Origin: Niabella aurantiaca DSM 17617
GTDB lineage: Bacteria; Bacteroidota; Bacteroidia; Chitinophagales; Chitinophagaceae
Length of the DNA stretch: 64,000 nt
Assembly: GCF_000374125.1 (NCBI RefSeq)
Contig: NZ_KB893626.1
Span: 572,679-636,678, forward strand
Direction of reading: 5' to 3'
Below the pieces are notes generated by a model. The model saw only the letters and a list, made by a program, of their open reading frames with translations. It ran no database searches and had not been told where the DNA came from. The position numbers and the translations under genes were made by a program. This document shows, piece after piece, positions 59,792 to 64,000 of this stretch; position 1 is the first letter of the stretch; each line of letters starts with the position of its first letter.

Positions 59792-59820
59792 ATAAAAAGC
59801 GGCTCCGGGCCGCTTTTTAT
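59792..59820 (+). terminator. Hairpin between rpsP and rimM (terminator or attenuator)
   Basis: ATAAAAAGCGGC (59792-59803) and GCCGCTTTTTAT (59809-59820) form a perfect 12-bp stem ending in five T. It lies 23 bp after rpsP and 24 bp before rimM. It probably makes S16 more abundant than RimM. Confidence 0.7.
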
Positions 59821-59843
59821 TTATTGTATAACCGGATGTAAAC

Positions 59844-60368
59844 GTGAAACAGGAAGACTATATCAGTATCGGAAAGATCGCAGGGGTTTATGGCCTCAAA
59901 GGAGAAGTGATCCTGCAACATGCGCTGGGCGATACCGCATTTGATGGCCTGAAGAAAATATTTATTAAGGATACCGGAGGAAACTTTTTGCCCTGGTTTG
60001 TTGAGGGCGCAAGAACAAAGAGCGAAACAGAGGCCTACCTGAAGCTGGAAGAAATTCAAACGCCGGAAGCCGCCAAACCCCTGCTCCGGAAAGAAGTTTG
60101 GTTCGTCGGGGCCGATTTTAAACGCTATGCCAGTAAAACGGCCCCCATCAGTCTTTTGGGCTATACGGTAAAAGATGGCAGGCAGGTGCTGGGCATTATA
60201 CAGGAAATTATTGAACAACCCCATCAGGTGCTCTGCCGCCTCACGGTTCGCGGAAAAGAAGTACTGATCCCCCTGCATGAAGAAAGTCTGAAAAAGGTAG
60301 ATCATCAATATAAGAACATTACCGTAAAATTGCCGGATGGTCTGCTGGAGGTATACCTGGGAGGCTGA
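59844..60368 (+). CDS. rimM: Ribosome maturation factor RimM
   Basis: 174 residues. The N-terminal beta-barrel starts DYISIGKIAGVYGLKGEVILQHAL, followed by the PRC-barrel domain (LLGYTVKDGRQVLGIIQEIIEQPHQVLCRLTVRGKEVLIPLHEESLKKVD...). It binds S19 and assists 30S head maturation. The order rpsP-rimM is conserved; trmD is not adjacent here. Confidence 0.95.
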   Translation: MKQEDYISIGKIAGVYGLKGEVILQHALGDTAFDGLKKIFIKDTGGNFLPWFVEGARTKSETEAYLKLEEIQTPEAAKPLLRKEVWFVGADFKRYASKTAPISLLGYTVKDGRQVLGIIQEIIEQPHQVLCRLTVRGKEVLIPLHEESLKKVDHQYKNITVKLPDGLLEVYLGG

Positions 60369-60393
60369 GTAATTCTAATCGAAATAACTATAT

Positions 60394-62103
60394 ATGAAAA
60401 CAACCTGTACGCTTATCTTATGGGCATTATTTTTGGTATCCTGTAAAAATGAATTATCTGAGGAACAAAAAGTTTTCCTGGATTTTGCAAAGCTGGAAGA
60501 CCGGTATTCGGGTACGCAGTTTTACACCAACCTGTATCTGAATGATTATACCCTACCCGAAACAGCATTTGACGATAAGACGTTTTCAATAAAGGAATGT
60601 GCTGAAAAGCTGCGGCAACAAATAAAATTTATAAATGATCCTGAAGAAGGCTTGCGTTTTTTGGGGTGGGATGAAGCCCGTATGCAGGAAACGCTTCCTT
60701 ATCCTGCTGTTTTTTACCTGAACCGTTTGGGAGACAGTGCCGTGGAGGTTAACGGAAAAATACTTGTTCCGGAATCGGTACATACGTTTTCTTTTGATAG
60801 CTCTGAAACGGGTAAAACCATCCATAAAGACAGTATGAAGATTACCTTGCTGCATATGTCCAACAATGTAGCCACCCTGCTTGTAGTGGATGAAACAGCG
60901 GTGTGGGATTATAACTATACTTATGATATGATCGATAAAAGTGGCCGGAAGCTGGAGAAGAAAAAAGTGGATTCTTTAACTCCGGGGTATTACTACCCGT
61001 TTCCGGCGGATGGCTACAATATTTCGGTCCAGGGCTACCTGAGCCGGTGGCAATCCGACAGCGCCATTCATTTTGATAACTCCCGGCTGCAGATAAAGGG
61101 GACCAATAAAAGCGGGGCTGCGTTATTAACAAACTGCAAAGAGGAGGATTTCAGGCATTACCTGTGGTACCGGAATCATGATATGCCTTACAGTGATATG
61201 GCCAGCGACTACCTGCTCGTTAGGAGCAACTACCGGGAGCCGGATACGGATCCTGACCATTTTTTCATCCCGATGTATATCATGACGGTTGCTGTTGCCG
61301 GGAAGCTTCAAAAGGTAGAAGGGCTGATCCGGTCTTCGAAGGGTAAAATAGAAGAGATCAGGCTGGGGCAATTTCCTGTGCTGCCCGGCGGGGAAGGCGA
61401 TGGCTTTAAGCCACTCAGGGTCGTATACGGGAAGATCCCGGAAATCAATGCGCAGAACGTATTGGATCATATCCGTGCGGGATCTTTTGAAGTGCGCAAC
61501 AGGGACCGTTCAGAAAATGTATGCATCTACGTTTCGGTACCGGTGACGGAGAACATGCTGGAGCAAAATCATTTTTCCCCGTTCCGAAAGACTATTTTTT
61601 ATCCCTATATCCGCAATGTGTATGCGGTTACGGGAAAAGGGGATACCATAGAAATCAAAGACACCGAAAATGCCCGGGACCTGCTTCCTTTGGGATTATC
61701 GTCCTTTTACAACCAAAATATTGTTGCGGTGAAGATCCCCCGGCCGGGTGTGGAAATTAAAACCTATATCTGCGCAGCCGATTTCTCATTGGTGCCTGCA
61801 CAAACCTCTACATACAGCATCGCTGCTCTTCCTGCAGATTTCAGCATCAGCAATGATCATAGGCAGGTAGTTGTTCCCAATAATAACAGCCACCCCTTTA
61901 AAATAAACCTGTATAATGGGGAACAACCGGTACAGAATGTCTTTATTAAAGAAGCCTCCGACAGTTCCGGAAGCAGGCTGGTGTATCGAACCGGAGTTCC
62001 TGTGAACAAGATCGAAGTAGTCCGTTTTGATGGTGAACGTACCAATCTTCCGGTTAAAATAGCGATCATCCCCTCAGAACAAAAGACCCCGGGCAGATTA
62101 TAA
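60394..62103 (+). CDS. Large lipoprotein of unknown function
   Basis: 569 residues. Signal peptide with lipobox LVSC (Cys17). The mature protein is beta-rich throughout (for example VFYLNRLGDSAVEVNGKILVPESVHTFSFD, VATLLVVDETAVWDYNYTYDMID) without repeats, coiled coils or catalytic motifs I recognise. It starts 26 bp after rimM, possibly by read-through, although the function appears unrelated. Its stop is 20 bp from the convergent SGNH gene. Confidence 0.65.
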   Translation: MKTTCTLILWALFLVSCKNELSEEQKVFLDFAKLEDRYSGTQFYTNLYLNDYTLPETAFDDKTFSIKECAEKLRQQIKFINDPEEGLRFLGWDEARMQETLPYPAVFYLNRLGDSAVEVNGKILVPESVHTFSFDSSETGKTIHKDSMKITLLHMSNNVATLLVVDETAVWDYNYTYDMIDKSGRKLEKKKVDSLTPGYYYPFPADGYNISVQGYLSRWQSDSAIHFDNSRLQIKGTNKSGAALLTNCKEEDFRHYLWYRNHDMPYSDMASDYLLVRSNYREPDTDPDHFFIPMYIMTVAVAGKLQKVEGLIRSSKGKIEEIRLGQFPVLPGGEGDGFKPLRVVYGKIPEINAQNVLDHIRAGSFEVRNRDRSENVCIYVSVPVTENMLEQNHFSPFRKTIFYPYIRNVYAVTGKGDTIEIKDTENARDLLPLGLSSFYNQNIVAVKIPRPGVEIKTYICAADFSLVPAQTSTYSIAALPADFSISNDHRQVVVPNNNSHPFKINLYNGEQPVQNVFIKEASDSSGSRLVYRTGVPVNKIEVVRFDGERTNLPVKIAIIPSEQKTPGRL

Positions 62104-62122
62104 TTATAAATTTAGATACGGC

Positions 62123-63859
62123 TTACCGGGGCGCAATACCAGGAGCCAGCTTTGAATATCCTGCTTCATTGGGGTGCAGACCATCTGTAAACAACGATTC
62201 ATTTATTTTTCCTGAAGGCAGCAACAGCTTCTTCCCCGGATCGGCAAACAGGAAGGATCCTTTTTGGGCAACCTGCTGCAATTGTTTATTCAGGGAGGCG
62301 ATCCTTGCTTCCGTATTCCTTCTCGGAAAAATGCCCACCAGCTTTATTTTGGCCAGCGGCTGCCGCTGCCGGATCTGTTGCAGCAAAAAGGCAATGCCCG
62401 CCACCGTTGCTTCGTCGGTACTGCCCCCGATATTGTTGGTGCCGATCATGAGCACGATGTTCTTGGCGGCAAATCCATCCAGTTCCCCATGGTATATCCG
62501 CCACAATACATTTTCAATACGGTCCCAGCCAAAGCCCATGTTCCGGAAATCGCTCAGGTATTGATTCCAGCTTTTTTCGCCCCGGGCAATATGTGCTTTG
62601 GGCGCTCCGGCCCAGTAGTGGGTAATGGAATTGCCGATGATCACATTCACGGGTGGCTGTTCCTCATTCAACTGCAGCTCTTCTTCGTGCCGCTTTTTCC
62701 ATTCATACCCACCTGCTTCCCTGCGCTGGCTTATGGGCTGTGTAGTGCTGACAGGGCCTACCGGCATTTTCAGGATGGGGCGCAATACTTTTTCATAAGC
62801 ATCGGCATAGGCCTGCATGCCCAGGTCGTTGGGATGTACATAATCCACCGTACCATCGTCGGGGAACCGCATCGAATCCCGGGTAAGATAGTACAGGTCT
62901 TTAACGCCCTGTTTTTTTAATGCGTTGTACGCCTTCCACTGGGTTTCGTTCAGGCGTTTCCAGATCACGGCTCTTGTGGAATCCGTCTGATCGTTAAAAT
63001 ACCCGATATGATCGGTAAGCAGGATCGGTTCCCGGTGCTTTTTCCGGATAGCAGTAACCCCATAGATCACCCGGTCATAGACTTCCTCCTGCGAAAGCGC
63101 GCCCATATTGGGGAGGCAGTCAAACACGTAGGCTGCTGCATCCTGTTCATTGATCAGGTCTACCAGCGCTTTTTCAAATGGTCCGTTCCCCGAAAACGCC
63201 AGGTTGATCACCGGGTAATCGAGCTTGCGGGACAGGATATTCGTCCAGCCCATTGCGGGGCGGGAAGCGCATCCGCCCTGGGCGATGGAAGTGCCGTAAA
63301 CGATGACCGGCTTTTCTTTGAGCACCGGGATAAATTCAAAATACGCATCTTCCGGAACGCCTATTTCCATCCATTGTACACTGTTATAAAGGGGCAGGAA
63401 CAACCGGTATTCAAACCCTTTTTTATGAAAGGTGCCCGGGAAAAGATTCTTATAACGGTAAAGAACGGTATCGGAAAACGTATAATTGCCCCAGGCCCGC
63501 TTCCATTTCCCGTTTTCATCAATGGCATAGAGATCTACACCCGATACGCCCGTGGCCGGCATATGATTCATGGCGAACGGACCTTTAACATGATACCGTA
63601 TGGTGATCTCCGGGGCATTGGTATAGAAATGAATGCTGAGGCCTGCAGCATCCTTTGAAAGGTTCCATACCGCTTTGCGCACTTCTTTTTCGGCGCGTTC
63701 CGGCAGGCGGGCAAAGGTTTTGCCGATCTCGGCGGTCCAGCCCTGGTTCTGGATGACGGGCCGATCTGCTTTAAGCGGGTTGTACCAACGGGTTTGAGCG
63801 TGCAGGGAGGAAACAAAAAGAACCAGGAAAAATGCAATCGTAATTTGTAATCGTTTCAT
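62123..63859 (-). CDS. Secreted double SGNH/GDSL hydrolase
   Basis: 578 residues with a signal peptide (1-22, LHAQ). A beta-sandwich leader (about 25-180) precedes two SGNH domains. The first has Ser191 (VYGTSIAQGG), Asp339 and His342 (DYVHPNDLG). The second has Ser411 (IIGNSITHYW), the GTNN block III (about 473-476), Asp559 and His562 (DGLHPNEAGY). Both triads appear complete, so both may be active esterases, for instance deacetylases of plant or bacterial glycans. The GTG/TTG alternatives were not needed, since ATG 63859 begins the signal peptide. The 141 bp after it contain no gene. Confidence 0.88.
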   Translation of the reverse strand: MKRLQITIAFFLVLFVSSLHAQTRWYNPLKADRPVIQNQGWTAEIGKTFARLPERAEKEVRKAVWNLSKDAAGLSIHFYTNAPEITIRYHVKGPFAMNHMPATGVSGVDLYAIDENGKWKRAWGNYTFSDTVLYRYKNLFPGTFHKKGFEYRLFLPLYNSVQWMEIGVPEDAYFEFIPVLKEKPVIVYGTSIAQGGCASRPAMGWTNILSRKLDYPVINLAFSGNGPFEKALVDLINEQDAAAYVFDCLPNMGALSQEEVYDRVIYGVTAIRKKHREPILLTDHIGYFNDQTDSTRAVIWKRLNETQWKAYNALKKQGVKDLYYLTRDSMRFPDDGTVDYVHPNDLGMQAYADAYEKVLRPILKMPVGPVSTTQPISQRREAGGYEWKKRHEEELQLNEEQPPVNVIIGNSITHYWAGAPKAHIARGEKSWNQYLSDFRNMGFGWDRIENVLWRIYHGELDGFAAKNIVLMIGTNNIGGSTDEATVAGIAFLLQQIRQRQPLAKIKLVGIFPRRNTEARIASLNKQLQQVAQKGSFLFADPGKKLLLPSGKINESLFTDGLHPNEAGYSKLAPGIAPR

Positions 63860-64000
63860 TTAAGAGAAAAATTATATCAGGTAATAAACAGCTGAGTACC
63901 ATTTCTTTTTAATGGTATCCGGTCATAAAGATAAATCGGGCGGACGAAACTAAAAAGTTTGAGTAACTTGTAACGGGTTCTTCCAACAATCGATATAAAA

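Overview
The window looks like chromosomal DNA from a Bacteroidota member, most likely a flexirubin-pigmented Chitinophagaceae (Niabella/Chitinophaga-like). The evidence is the flexirubin/dialkylresorcinol genes, TPR regulators with LuxR-like ends, VIT, DUF3472 and CotH secreted proteins, S16 with a long C-terminal tail, NrdA without an ATP cone, and promoters of the Bacteroidota type (TTG, about 19 bp, TAnnTTTG) instead of Shine-Dalgarno sites. The genus is an inference.

Layout. 1-4048: end of an RDD membrane protein, then a 3-ketoacyl-ACP reductase, an aromatic amino acid ammonia-lyase and a PaaK-like ligase, which would supply and load the flexirubin aryl starter. 4254-11376: a secreted beta-helix protein and two paralogous membrane-anchored TPR/HTH regulators, each followed by a short gene preceded by 11-bp direct repeats. 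11530-17095: core genes (acpS, yidD, rnpA, rpmH, murI, murA) and a DUF420-SCO pair for cytochrome oxidase assembly. 17329-28162: secreted hydrolases (PQQ sugar dehydrogenase, M28 and S9 peptidases), comEC, purH and a nitrilase. 28225-33555: tetR-fabF, a ribosome hibernation factor and nrdB-nrdA. 34279-40832: VIT/DUF2135, CotH, a lipoprotein and a deacetylase-like protein.

40898-49736 is an accessory island. It holds XRE regulators, a decayed antitoxin, an XRE-ImmA gene with a truncated DUF4411, an AT-rich Clp-fold protease pair, and a divergent XRE / structured-RNA / two-gene module. The module is the best candidate here for an undescribed system. It is followed by a REP-associated IS200-like transposase with its palindromes. 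49737-53624: an LutB-like Fe-S protein, a TlpA-like thioredoxin and DUF3472. 53804-58853: the second flexirubin locus (BtrH-N protein, small conserved protein, darB, darA, secreted protein), split by a RelE/antitoxin pair. 59308-63859: rpsP-rimM, a lipoprotein and a double SGNH hydrolase.

Two kinds of repeat recur between genes. One is arrays of short hairpins whose arms change in a compensatory way between copies. The other is low-complexity 'word' repeats, which also appear to have entered the coding sequences of murI and possibly purH. No rRNA, tRNA or CRISPR array was seen.
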